Shown here: piece by piece, positions 1 to 10,686 of the stretch
How positions within the stretch are numbered: position 1 is the stretch's first letter
Layout: the number at the start of each line of letters is the position of its first letter
DNA from: Vicia villosa
Taxonomy: Eukaryota > Streptophyta > Magnoliopsida > Fabales > Fabaceae
Assembly: GCF_029867415.1 (NCBI RefSeq)
Contig: NC_081184.1
Coordinates: 78,280,364-78,344,363, forward strand
DNA length: 64,000 nt
Reading direction: 5' to 3'
Notes under the pieces: model-generated
The model's input: only the letters and a program-made list of their open reading frames with translations
Told to the model about the DNA's origin: nothing
Database searches by the model: none
Program-made: the position numbers and the translations under genes

Positions 1-2129
1 ACAGGTCTTTAGCCACCTTTTAGCCTACCCTGGTGAGTTTCTTCCAATTTAAACCAGACTTTAAACAAGCTAAGTTTGTCTCAATTTTGCATTGAGTACA
101 CTTTTTGGAATGAGAGACATGGACAGTCTCTGTCACCCTTATCTTCATCAATCTTCCTTAGCAGAGTCTAGGATCCATGTTTTGGTCATCCTCAGCATTG
201 AGTCAGCCTTCATCTTGGGCTTTAAACAAGAAGTCTCCACTAGATAATCTTTCTGCCAATCCTTTCATCCTTTAATAATTAATGGAGTGCTACCCAAATC
301 ATTCATTTCAACAAAAATCCCTGGAAAGGGTTAGCTTCCACACATTCTTTCATTTCAATAAAAATCCTTGGAAAGGGTTAGCCTCCAAAGTCAATTAATA
401 AAAGAAATGTCAAAAAATAAAGATTCACTTCTCTTAGGAGATAATTTCCCCAAAAGAGTCAAAACCCCTGGAAAGGGTCAGCCTCCAAAAAACATGATAA
501 AGTCAGTCTTTTACCAAACAATTTCACCAGCTGAGTCAAAATCCCTGGAAAGGGTTAGCTTCCAAAGAAAACCAGTCTTTCAAATAAATAAAATCTCCTC
601 AATAGAGTCAAAACCAACAAAAACAGTTAGCCTCAACCTTGGGCTTCATACAAGGCACCAAACAATAAAACTCCCCTGTCAAGAGTCAGCCTCAACCTTG
701 GGCATTGTACAAGGCAGATAATAGAGTCTCCCCAGTGAGTTCTTCATCACTCAGTAGCCACAACCTTGGGCTTTGTACAAGGCAGATAAACCATATTTTT
801 CATGTGTCAAAGATTCCTAACACTTAGGATCTTTCCCCATATAGTCATCCATACTTAATTCATTTAAGAGTCCGCCACAACCTTGGGCTTTGTACAAGGC
901 AGAAAATAATGTTTTCCCTAGCTAGAGTCAGCCACAACCTTGGGCTTTGTACAAGGCACATAAAATAGAGTCATTCATTCAATTATCCTCAACAGTTAGC
1001 CACAACCTTGGGCTTTGTACAAGGCACACAAATAGAGTCTCCCTAAGTAAAGTCAGCCTCAATTCTGGGCTTTGTACAGAACACAAAAATACCCTGTAAT
1101 TAATCCCTAGTGGAGTCATCTCCCAGAGTCAATAATATTAATTAATCAATCAAAAAGCCTCAAGCTTGGGCCTCATACAAGCCAGCTAAAGTCAGATCTT
1201 CTATACAGTAGATAGACATAGCTTATCTCTATAGAGAGATATTTTTACTACTCTACCACATTCAAACAAACAAACATTTCATTTCAATTTTAATCAAGTC
1301 TCCCATTTAGGATTTTGAAAGGCATGAGCTGGCAGTAAAACCCAGACATGTGGTAACTTTCCCTAATTTGGATGAGCATCTTTCTTTCATTTAAGAGGCA
1401 TTTGACTAGTATACTTGCACATACACAAGTAAGGTCCCCCTCTTGAATGAAATGAATTCAGTTATTCTGTCACTCCTTTAAATGTTTGTGGTAGAATAGT
1501 ACAGATACCTCTCTGTAGAGATGATTTCATGTCTCTTTACTGTAAACAGAGATTTAATTCCAAGCTTCAACCTTGAGCTTTAAGCAAGGCACCAAAAATA
1601 ATTAATTTCCCTAGTTAGTTCCCCGAACTACATTAAGCTCTGACTTCCACTATATGTAGGCATGAGGTTCACAAGGAATCTCAGCGAGCTAATAAAATAC
1701 CAAAAATAGTCAGTTTGTTTGTCTGTCTGTCTTTTTTTAATCAATTCAATTCCTTCTCCTAATACAAAGGAGAAACTTTCCCAATCATTAGCAGCAAACA
1801 CAATCACAAATGACACAGAGAAGGTTCCTGTAGAGTACTACAGATATGTAGGGTGTTTAAACACTTCCCTATATATAACCGACCCCCCGGACTCCAGAAT
1901 TTCTAGTCTAGGTGAAATACCCACACTTAGCAAACTCCTAGGGTTTAGTTGAGATCTTTTTTCCCCTTTCCTACTCGTAGGACAAATAAGAAAGTTCGTG
2001 TGATATCGTAGGAAGAACTGAAATAAAATTCATCCCACCACGGGCGCATTCTCCTTCCAAATTTCGCGTGAAGGGTCTAGCGTGCCGTCCTCCCAAGTGA
2101 AACGGGGAGGTAAAGAAAACGACACCACA
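1..2129 (+). repeat. 3' part of an Ogre-family LTR (solo LTR or part of another copy)
   Basis: This stretch repeats 2237-4371 almost base for base, starting at the same internal point of the LTR. It ends in the family's usual 3' terminus (…CACCACA at 2125-2129). The next bases, from 2130, are again internal LTR sequence matching the intact LTR at about 34665. An LTR end followed at once by mid-LTR sequence is what insertion of one LTR into another produces. The candidate target duplication after it is ACCTC, but its left partner lies outside the window, so solo LTR, full element and recombination product cannot be told apart. The copy lacks a few bases of hairpin A in its U5 module (near 1650). 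Confidence 0.75.
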
Positions 2130-2135
2130 ACCTCC

Positions 2136-3830
2136 TCTTGGGCTTTGTACAAGGACCCACAGGCTTCTTAAAAGCATTTCCAGCTTCCTCTTGAGCTTGT
2201 ATACAAGGACCCATCAGGTTTCTTATAAACATAGGAACAGGTCTTTAGCCACCTTTTAGCCTACCCTGGTGAGTTTCTTCCAATTTAAACCAGACTTTAA
2301 ACAAGCTAAGTTTGTCTCAATTTTGCATTGAGTACACCTTTTGGAATGAGAGACATGGACAGTCTCTGTCACCCTTATCTTCATCAATCTTCCTTAGCAG
2401 AGTCTAGGATCCATGCTTTGGGTCATCCTCAGCATTGAGTCAGCCTTCATCTTGGGCTTTAAACAAGAAGTCTCCATTAGATAATCTTTCTGCCATTCAT
2501 TTCAATAAAAACCCCTGGAAAGGGTTAGCCTCCAAAGTCAATTAAAATCAACCTCCATTTCAAAATCCCTGGAAAGGGTTAGCTTCCACACATTCTTTCA
2601 TTTCAATAAAAATCCCTGGAAAGGGTTAGCCTCCAAAGACAATTAATAAATAATTTCATTCTCTTAGGAGATAATTTCCCCAAAAGAGTCAAAACCCCTG
2701 GAAAGGGTCAGCCTCCAAAAAACATGATAAAGTCAGTCTTTTACCAAACAATTTCTCCAGCTGAGTCAAAATCCCTGGAAAGGGTTAGCTTCCAAAGAAA
2801 AACAGTCTTTTAATAAATAAAATCTCCTCAGTAGAGTCAAAACCAACAAAAACAGTTAGCCTCAACCTTGGGCTTCATACAAGGCACCCAAACAATAAAA
2901 CTCCCCTGTCAAGAGTCAGCCTCAACCTTGGGCATTGTACAAGGCAGATAATAGAGTCTCCCCAGTGAGTTCTTCATCACTCAGTAGCCACAACCTTGGG
3001 CTTTGTACAAGGCAGATAAACCATATTTTTCACGTGTCAAAGGTTCCTAACACTTAGGATCTTTCCCCATATAGTCATCCATACTTAATTCATTTAAGAG
3101 TCCGCCACAACCTTGGGCTTTGTACAAGGCAGAAAATAATGTTTTCCCTAGCAACAGTCAGCCACAACCTTGGGCTTTGTACAAGGCACATAAAATAGAG
3201 TCATTCATAGTCTTAAAAATTCAATTATCCTCAACAGTTAGCCACAACCTTGGGCTTTGTACAAGGCACACAAATAGAGTCTCCCTAAGTAGAGTCAGCC
3301 TCAATTCTGGGCTTTGTACAGAACACAAAAATACCCTGTAATTAATCCCCATTGGAGTCATCTCCCAGAAACAATAATATTAATTAATCAATCAAAAAGC
3401 CTCAAGCTTGGGCCTCATACAAGCCAGCTAAAGTCAAATCTTTTATACAGTAGATAGACATAGCTTATCTCTATAGAGAGATATTTTTACTACTCTACCA
3501 CATTCAAACAAACAAACATTTCATTTCAATTTTAATCAAGTCTCCCATTTAGGATTTTGAAAGGCATGAGCTGGCAGTAAAACCCAGACATGTGGTAACT
3601 TTCCCTAATTTGGATAAGCATCTTTCTTTCATTTAAGAGGCATTTGACTGGTATACTTGCACATACACAAGTAAGGTCCCCCTCTTGAATGAAATGAATT
3701 CAGTTATTCTGTCACTCCTTTAAATGTTTGTGGTAGAATAGTACAAATACCTCTCTGTAGAGATGATTTCATGTCTCTTTACTGTAAACAGAGATTTAAT
3801 TCTAAGCTTCAACCTTGAGCTTCAAGCAAG
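2136..3830 (+). repeat. Array of small covarying hairpin repeats in the Ogre LTR
   Basis: About twelve copies of a hairpin with a 9-base loop such as GGCTTTGTA occur here, most with stem CCTTG/CAAGG (2864, 2924, 2993, 3111, 3169, 3249, 3808). Others have changed stems that still pair: TCTTG/CAAGA (2450-2468), TTCTG/CAGAA (3305-3323) and GCTTG/CAAGC (3406-3424). A second unit, CCCT-GGAA-AGGG, occurs five times (for example 2513-2524) and would make a 4-bp stem with a GNRA-type loop. The same array is present at about 170-1590, 34670-35787 and 39660-41300. Confidence 0.8.
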
Positions 3831-3867
3831 GCACCCAAAAACAATTAATTTCCCTAGTTAGTTCCCC

Positions 3868-4112
3868 GAACTACATTAAGCTCTGACTTCCACTAGGGAT
3901 ATGTAGGCATGAGGTTCACAAGGAATCTCAGCGAGCTAATAAAATACCAAAAATAGTCAGTCAGTCTGTCTGTCTTTTCAAATCAAATCAATTCCTTCTC
4001 CTAACACAAAGGAGAAACTTTCCCAATCATTAGCAGCAAACACAATCACAATGACACAGAGAAGGTTCCTGTAGAGTACTACAGATATGTAGGGTGTTTA
4101 AACACTTCCCTA
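3868..4112 (+). other. Conserved U5 hairpin module, Ogre 5' LTR
   Basis: The block starts with GAACTAC. Hairpin A is TTCC-ACTA-GGGA (3888-3899). Then GTAGGC is followed by hairpin B, TGAGGTTC-ACAAG-GAATCTCA (3910-3930), and GCGAGC. Hairpin C is CTGTAG-AGTA-CTACAG (4069-4084). Hairpin D has arms TAGGG/CCCTA (4090-4112) around a TGYYTAACACCTT-like loop. Related blocks with different but complementary stems occur in three other LTR families here. Confidence 0.7.
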
Positions 4113-4377
4113 TGTATAACCGACCTCCCGGACTCCAGAATTTCTAGTCTAGGTGAAATCCCCACACTTAGCAAACTCCTAGGGTTTAGTTGAGATCTTT
4201 TTTCCCCTTTCCTACTCGTAGGACAAATAAGAAAGTTCCTGTGATATCGTAGGAAGAACTGAAATAAAATTCATCCCACCACGGGCGCATTCTCCTTCCA
4301 AATTTCGCGTGAAGGGTTTAGCGTGCCGTCCTCCCAAGTGAAACGGGGTGGTAAAGAAAACGACCACCACAGAAAAA

Positions 4378-4394
4378 TGGCGGCTCTGCTGGGG
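4378..4394 (+). promoter_or_regulatory. Primer binding site of the main Ogre element
   Basis: TGGCGGCTCTGCTGGGG starts six bases after the LTR end. It begins with TGG, the complement of a tRNA CCA end, and resembles the PBS of the nested element (13523) and of the minus-strand element (46032). Ogre elements are known to prime from tRNA-Arg; I infer the same tRNA here. Confidence 0.85.
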
Positions 4395-5137
4395 TTATAA
4401 GTGTTAAAAACCTTGGTTTTTCATCCAAACCAATGGTTGACCTGTTGCTGGTCCAGCCCCAATGAGGAATTAGGGATGCCAAATTCCCCCTCAAACAAGA
4501 GAGGTCCTGCCTAACCTCTGTGTCATATCATGTGATTGTTGCATATATATTTGTTTACTTTGTTTATTCTGTATCGGGAAAGGGCTTGATTCCCCCTTGT
4601 GGTGAGAAATCCTATACCCGGATTTGAGTGCAACATAAGATAGGATGGAGGATGTCTTCCCGGTGAAGGCCCTCTAATCTTGGTTTCCAAATCTACTCTT
4701 GGGATTTGCCTGGCAGGTTGTGATTAACTGCGCCACTACATTCCGAGACTGATTTGTACCAGGAGGACCTAGAAACACATTAACCCCACTTAAAGCCTTT
4801 TTAGGACGTAGAGCGGTGATTACGGAAGTAATTGTCACGCAGATACTACACTCAGAGAAAACTCTCTTATAGATACCAGTCAACGTATCTTTAAGGTTGA
4901 TCAAAAACTCTGAGACCCCTAGAACCCGTTCTACAGGTACAAAAATCCTTAACCTTAGTTTACCATTGGGGCGGGATTTGCGTTTTGACTTCATGACCAC
5001 TATACCCTTTAACGCCATGTTTGTTTAAAACTCTTGTGTGTGCATTCATGCATTCATGCATCATTCATTAATAAACAACTAAAAACAAAAAGAGTCTTTT
5101 TCGAGTCGTTTTTCAAGGAAACTAAATAACGAACGTT
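4395..5137 (+). other. 5' leader of the main Ogre element
   Basis: No convincing ORF is seen on the + strand; the 114-codon minus-strand ORF at 4674-5018 has no recognisable domain. The leader contains the phrase TCTTCCCGGTGAAGG, also found in the LTR (for example 34437), and CATTCATGCATTCATGCAT repeats near 5043. Just before ORF1 it has TTTTTCAAGGAAACT (about 5110). The nested element's leader has a similar string near 14247, a possible 3' splice site. Confidence 0.6.
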
Positions 5138-6625
5138 TTGAACTTCATAGAAAGAGAGAAACGGAGAAAGGACTTAAGGATCTATATTATGGATTACGGA
5201 AGAAAGAGAGCTAGGAAATACACCTTCAAGATTCCCCAGGTCGAGGAACTGGGAAAGCTCGGAAAACTGGTGGTCAACCTCCAGGCTTTCAAGGAGAAGT
5301 CTGAAAAACTTCTGCCTTTGCTCAATACCAACATTGTGGATGGGATCCTTCCCACCTTGGTACAGTTTTACGATCCAATGTATCACTGCTTCACCTTTCC
5401 AGATTATCAGCTCATGCCTACGTTAGAGGAGTACTCTCGTCTGATTGGAATACCCATGTACGCGCAAGATCCGTACTCCGGTTTGGAAAAGAATCCTGAC
5501 GACATTATCATTGCTGCAACTACTCCTTTGAACGTAGTCGACATCAGAACTCATATGGTGAGTAAAGGAGGAATTCAAGGATTGCCCTCCAAATTCCTGT
5601 TTGATCAAGCTCGGTACTTCGTCAGCATCCAAGATATGAGCGCTTTTGAGGAAGTCTTGACTTTGCTTATCTACGGATTGTTTTTGTTCCCTAACATTAA
5701 CGATTTCGTCGACATCAATGCAATTAAGATCTTCTTAATTGGAAATCCAGTTCCAACCTTGCTTGCGGATGCTTATCACTCTGTGCATTCAAGAAACCTG
5801 CAGCGAGGAGGATTAATCACATGTTGCGTACCGTTGTTATACGAATGGTTCGTTTCACACCTACCAAAGTCTAGCACTTTCTGGAATATGAGGGATGGCC
5901 TTTACTGGTCACAGAAAATCATGTCTCTCACTCATACAGACATTGATTGGTGTAGTCCTGACAACGACGAAACCAAGATCATCTTCAGTTGTGGAAGTTT
6001 CCCCAACGTACCCCTTATTGGAACTAAGGGAGGAATCAGTTACAATCCATCTTTAGCCCGTCGTCAATACGGCTATCCCATGAAAAATATACCAAGTAAC
6101 ATCCAATTGGAGGGTCTGTTCTTCAAGAACATCGACGATCATGGCAACATGCTGAAGAAGGAAATTGTCCAAGCCTGGCGTCTTGTTCACAGCAACGGGA
6201 GAAGATTGTTAGGAATACATCTTTGCATCTCCCTGGATCCTTACCTTCAATGGGTACGCGTCAGAGCATTCAAGCTCAGGATGCCATATCAACATCAAGA
6301 ACCTATTCCCCTAAGGGAACCAATTTACCTTTTCTCCACCGATGTTGAAAAATTACAAGCGGCATTAAACAAGGTATGCCAAGAAAGGAATGTTTGGAGG
6401 AACAAGTATCGAATTGTCAACACGGAAAATGTTGAGATTCAAAACATCCTAAGAAGGAAGGATGAGTTACTTGAAGTACTCGATCGACAAGTGACACAAA
6501 CGTCACTTTCTCATCATATCCCTCCTGCTTCCTGGATCATCGATCAGCTCACGTCAGAGAACGCTCAGCTCAAGAAACAGAAGAAGATGTTAGAACGTGA
6601 AGTCGGCTCTTCATCAAAGTTTTAG
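5138..6625 (+). CDS. Ogre ORF1 protein (plant mobile domain/DUF7745-like)
   Basis: This intact 495-codon frame lies between leader and gag, the position of the extra ORF1 that distinguishes Ogre from most Ty3/gypsy elements. Its function is not established. The middle of the protein (roughly residues 60-400) has the look of the DUF7745/plant-mobile-domain family: Trp-rich, mostly helical, with phrases such as TLEEYSRLIGIPM and LIYGLFLFPN. The last 90 or so residues are charged and heptad-like (coiled coil likely), ending in a Lys/Glu-rich tail. The first ATG is used here; a second ATG at 5189 begins MDYGRKRARKY and could be the real start. No frameshift or stop is seen, so this is the best-preserved gene of the element with pol. 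A small space (6626-6915) separates it from gag. Confidence 0.85.
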   Translation: MNFIEREKRRKDLRIYIMDYGRKRARKYTFKIPQVEELGKLGKLVVNLQAFKEKSEKLLPLLNTNIVDGILPTLVQFYDPMYHCFTFPDYQLMPTLEEYSRLIGIPMYAQDPYSGLEKNPDDIIIAATTPLNVVDIRTHMVSKGGIQGLPSKFLFDQARYFVSIQDMSAFEEVLTLLIYGLFLFPNINDFVDINAIKIFLIGNPVPTLLADAYHSVHSRNLQRGGLITCCVPLLYEWFVSHLPKSSTFWNMRDGLYWSQKIMSLTHTDIDWCSPDNDETKIIFSCGSFPNVPLIGTKGGISYNPSLARRQYGYPMKNIPSNIQLEGLFFKNIDDHGNMLKKEIVQAWRLVHSNGRRLLGIHLCISLDPYLQWVRVRAFKLRMPYQHQEPIPLREPIYLFSTDVEKLQAALNKVCQERNVWRNKYRIVNTENVEIQNILRRKDELLEVLDRQVTQTSLSHHIPPASWIIDQLTSENAQLKKQKKMLEREVGSSSKF

Positions 6626-7407
6626 AGTCCTTTCTCTCAGTTTCTCTGTATTTCCATTTTCAAAGTGTGTAAAAACGGCATTTTTCGCTTAATTAATGAA
6701 AGTTTGATGTTTCATAACGTAATTATGGTGTTTCCTTGAAAAATAATAACTTAATTGCATATCATACATCGCTTTAGTCGTACGCACTGACACGAGAATT
6801 GTCGCGGATATAATAGTCACTTTCCTTTCTCCAGAAAGAGAGGAGGAGAAGGAGGTGAACCAAGACTTTCAAGCTGTCTCATCCATACAACACTCGTTCA
6901 AGTCGCAAGAAAAGAATGGAAGACTTTGAGCAAGAGAATGAAGAACTCAGAGAAGAGATTAATACTCTCAAAGGTACTGTTGAAAGACTCAATAGTATGG
7001 TAGAAGCCCTGGTAGTTGCGCAGAATCGACCAACGCCAGAAGAACCACAAAGGACTGTGGTTTCCGAGATTGTTTCTACTCCTATTCCTCAGTATACCAT
7101 GCCGCCTGATCGACCTTGGGGCATGCCGTATAACTTTACTCCAGAAGGGTACATACCTCCAGCTTCTGAAGCTCCAAAAGTCACCATGGATATGCGTCCA
7201 CCGGAGGGTTACAAACCTCTGGAAATTGAAGTTCCAAGAGCAACGGCAATGGGTTTCGCACAACAGAATGCTGGGATTCCAAGATCTGCTATCATGGCTT
7301 CTCCACAGCCCATTATGCATACTTTTCCCCCGCAGGGCGGACAAGTATATCATCACGCCCCAAGTGAGGATGCTGGCGTGTATGAAAGATTGGACGAGTT
7401 CCAGGAA

Positions 7408-7410
7408 TAG
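7408..7410 (+). other. In-frame TAG in Ogre gag
   Basis: The frame reads …DEFQE-stop-FLQMQKEL…, with coding-like sequence in the same frame on both sides. The following bases (TTT CTG) do not fit the known plant-virus readthrough context, in which UAG is followed by CAR-YYA. A nonsense mutation is more likely than programmed readthrough. Confidence 0.8.
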
Positions 7411-9987
7411 TTTCTGCAAATGCAGAAGGAACTCAAGACTCTCCGAGGACAAGATCTATTTGGAAAGAATGCTGCAGACCTCTGTCTGGTTCCAAATGTT
7501 AAGATTCCTCACAAATTCAAAGTACCAGAATTCGAGAAGTATAAAGGGAATTCATGCCCACAAAGTCATCTTGTGATGTACGCTCGAAGAATGTCAACTC
7601 AGACTGATAATCAACAATTGCTCATTCATTATTTTCAAGACAGCCTAACTGGTGCTGCACTCAAATGGTACATGAACTTGGACAGTTCAGAGATTCGTAC
7701 TTTTCGAGACCTCGGAGAGGCCTTCGTCAAACAGTATAAGTACAATCTGGATATGGCTCCCGACAGAGATCAACTCCGGGCCATGACTCAAAAGGATAGA
7801 GAAAGCTTCAAGGAATACGCTCAGAGATGGCGTGGAGTTGCTGCTCAAATTTGTCCACCACTTGAAGAGAAAGAAATGACAAAAATCTATCTCAAAACTT
7901 TGAGTCCATTTTACTACGGACGAATGGTTGCAAGTGCACCAAGTGATTTTACTGAGATGGTAAACATGGGTGTGCGTTTAGAAGAAGCAGTTCGAGAAGG
8001 ACGCTTGAACAAAGAACCAGAATCTTCTGTTGGTCCAAGGAAGTATGGAAGTTCTTTCCAGAAGAAAAAGGATCAAGATGTCAGCAATGTCTTGCACAAA
8101 ATCAAGAAGAAATTCCAAACTCAAGTTGCAACAATAACTCCGGTTGTTAACTCAGCGCCAGCTTATCAACCTCAGGTTTCGCAACAACAAATTCAACAAA
8201 GGTCGCAGCAACCTCAGCAGCAGCTTCGACCTCCAAATTACAGCAATCGGGCTCCAAGGTATCCTGCCTTTGACCCCGTACCAATGCCGTATGCGGAATT
8301 GTTTCCAACATTACTGGCAAAAGGACTCATTCAGACAAGGAGTCCTCCAAATCCTACAAACAGTTCCTCACCATGGTATAAGGCTGACCAATCTTGTCCC
8401 TATCATCAGGGGGCACCAGGTCACAATATTGAGAACTGTTTCCCTTTCAAGATTGACGTCCAACGATTAGTGAAGAGCGGAATGCTATCCTTCAAAGATA
8501 CTAATCCAAACGTCCAAGCAAATCCTTTGCCGCAGCATAAAGAAGCTTTAGTAAATCTGATAAACCAGCACCCCAATGTCATTCAAATCTACGACATTCG
8601 TCAGATAGGGGAAAATCTTGTCAAGATGCACGCTAAACAAGCTGGGTACGGTCATGTACCACCTCACAACTACTTCACATGTGATATTTGTCCAAAGAAT
8701 AATCAAGGATGTGCCATAGTTCAAGCTGCATTACAAGAACAAATGGACTTAGGATGGATTCAACATATCCGAGTCAGAACTAAACATGACATCAACATGG
8801 TTCAAGGATGTCCAGGAGAATACAAAATCTACAAAGTTGAAGACCTTGAAGGATCGGTAGTCAGGTTCCACAAAACTTTAAATGGACTTGCCTACTTTGG
8901 AACAGATTTCCACGCTTACAGTAGATGCGAAATCTGTCGAAGAAATTCACGAGGATGTTTGCGTGTTCGCAACGACATTCAAAAGCTGATGGATGACAAT
9001 ACCATTACTGTTCTTGCCAACAGAGAAGATGATGAAGTCTTTACCGTATCTTCCCAAATTAATCAAGTTGAACCAATGCAAGTCAAGTATGACAGCAGGA
9101 AGACAGCAATTGCTCCGTTAGTCATCTACTTACCAGGTCCTGTACCGTATAAGTCTGACAAGGCTATACCATACAAGTACAACGCTACATTCATTGAAAA
9201 TGGTAAGGAAATACCATTACCGTCTGTTGTCAACATTGCTGATGTTAGTCGAGTCACCAGAAGTGGACGAGTCTTCAACAGAACAACAGAAAATGTGGAG
9301 AAACCTTCGGAGGAAGTACCACATAGGCAAGACAATCATCCGACCAATGCTGTTCAAGCGAAAGAAAATGATGAGATCTTGAAGTTAATCCAGAGGAGTG
9401 AATACAACATTGTAGACCAATTACTACATACTCCGTCTAGGATATCTGTTCTCTCCCTGCTATTGAGTTCTGAAGCTCATAGGGAAGCTCTACAGAAAGT
9501 TTTGGAACAAGCTTTCGTAGAACCAAGTGTTACAATAAGCCAATTCAACAACATCATTGCCAACATCTCCGCCGGAACTAACCTAAGTTTCTGTGACGAA
9601 GATCTTCCTGAAGAAGGAGTAGACCATAATCTTCCACTTCACATCTCAGTTGGCTGCATGGGTAATACACTCACAGGAGTCCTAATAGACAATGGATCCT
9701 CTCTCAACGTCATGCCGAAATCAACATTATCAAGATTATCTTTCGAAGATTACCCTCTAAGAAAAAGTCATGTCATCGTCAAAGCATTTGATGGATCAAG
9801 AAAGTCAGTTTTCGGAGAAGTAGATCTTCCCATAACTATTGGACCTCAGACGTTCAAAATCACTTTCCAAGTTATGGACATTCCAGCACAATACAGTTGT
9901 TTGCTAGGTCGCCCATGGATTCATGAGGCTGGGGCAATTACTTCAACACTTCATCAGAAACTGAAGTTCATAAGAAATGACAAATTG

Positions 9988-9992
9988 GTAAC
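9988..9992 (+). repeat. Target site duplication GTAAC, left copy
   Basis: GTAAC precedes the nested 5' LTR (TGTCATACCCC from 9993) and recurs at 23453-23457 right after the 3' LTR end (…CGCTACA). It is a perfect 5-bp duplication. Removing the insert and one copy restores one reading frame, with coding continuing into VCGERALIVSNLSSF. Confidence 0.97.
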
Positions 9993-10260
9993 TGTCATAC
10001 CCCAATTTTTGACCCTAAGATCCTATATCATTCATATCCCAATCACTAATCAAGAGCTTCACTTGGAAGTTTGTTTATGGTGTTGCACTCACCTCATCAA
10101 TGAGAGGGACCATCAAGCACCAATGATTGTTTATCTTTTATGCATATTATACTAACCCAAATACCAAAAATATTGCTTTGTTTCTTTGTAGGCTTTTGTT
10201 TTGTAGGTACCAAGCCAAGACATGCATTAAGCAAGGCATTTTTCACATTTTTGACTGATG

Positions 10261-10437
10261 AAATCGATTTCCCTACTGGGTAAATCGATTTCCCTGCAGC
10301 AATCTTCAACAAAATCACATTCTGGACAGCATGAAATCGATTTCCCTCCTGGGTAAATCGATTTCCCTAGTGTATTTTGCGCCAAATTCTCTTCTGGAAC
10401 AGAGTGAAATCGATTTCACTCCTGGGGAAATCGATTT
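10261..10437 (+). repeat. AAATCGATTT palindrome pairs at 21-bp and 73-bp spacing (U3)
   Basis: The palindrome starts at 10261, 10282, 10334, 10355, 10407 and 10428. Spacing is exactly 21 bp within pairs and 73 bp from pair to pair, although the sequence between pairs has diverged. It lies 240-420 bp upstream of the TATA box. The array repeats in the 3' LTR at about 20197-20373. Confidence 0.9.
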
Positions 10438-10677
10438 CCTTAAGGCGAAATTCAAAAAATAGAGAGGGAAGCTTGATTTGATTTTGGCACCTATTTTCTT
10501 TGACCATTTTTGTCATTTTACCAATTTCCACCTCATCAAAATAATTCTCTTCATTAAACCCACTTAAACCCCATTTTACCACTTTTTACCATTTAATTGC
10601 CACTTTAATCACCAATTAAACACAAGCTAATTACCAAATGCAAAAAGACCAAATTACCACTACTCTTGCTCTCATCC

Positions 10678-10686
10678 TATAAATAG
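10678..10686 (+). promoter_or_regulatory. TATA box, nested 5' LTR
   Basis: TATAAATAG followed by a pyrimidine-rich stretch (CTCTACTCTCTC), about 690 bp into the LTR. It is the likely core promoter, with transcription starting 25-35 bp downstream. Confidence 0.75.

Larger units (their letters stand above)
2130..4371 (+). repeat. 3' part of the 5' LTR of the main Ogre element
   Basis: It ends in CCACCACA at 4371, directly before a primer binding site at 4378, as expected for a 5' LTR. Its sequence matches the 3' LTR pieces at 34665-35787 and 42966-44088. It contains an array of small hairpin-forming repeats and the conserved U5 module. The LTR start, TATA box and tRNA-like modules of this copy lie left of the window; they are visible in the 3' LTR instead. 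Confidence 0.85.
6916..9992 (+). pseudogene. gag-pro: Ogre gag-pro, first part (gag and aspartic protease), split by a nested element
   Basis: It encodes the capsid/nucleocapsid polyprotein and aspartic protease. It starts with a coiled-coil segment (EDFEQENEELREEINTLKG). A TAG at 7408-7410 breaks the frame, but the same frame stays open on both sides, so this looks like one nonsense change. A retrotransposon gag domain follows (about 7590-8010, including LTGAALKWYMNL). Next is the Tat-type CxxH…GH…C finger (CPYHQGAPGHNIENC, near 8395) and two related Cys modules with C-x2-C-x6-GC spacing (near 8680 and 8926). The protease has LIDNGSSLNVMP (Asp codon 9688-9690) and LLGRPW; Asp-Asn-Gly in place of Asp-Thr-Gly is usual in this clade. 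Coding is cut at 9992 by the nested LTR. The open frame runs on to 10155, but those codons are LTR sequence. It resumes at 23458. Confidence 0.9.

Noticed and set aside
7408..7410. Programmed stop-codon readthrough in Ogre gag
   Set aside because: The downstream context does not fit the known plant readthrough consensus, and other lesions show that the element is decaying.
6898..7452. Minus-strand 184-codon ORF opposite Ogre gag
   Set aside because: A shadow of the gag frame; no domain recognised.
9993..10155. C-terminal extension of the gag-pro ORF to 10155
   Set aside because: Those codons lie inside the nested LTR; true coding resumes at 23458.
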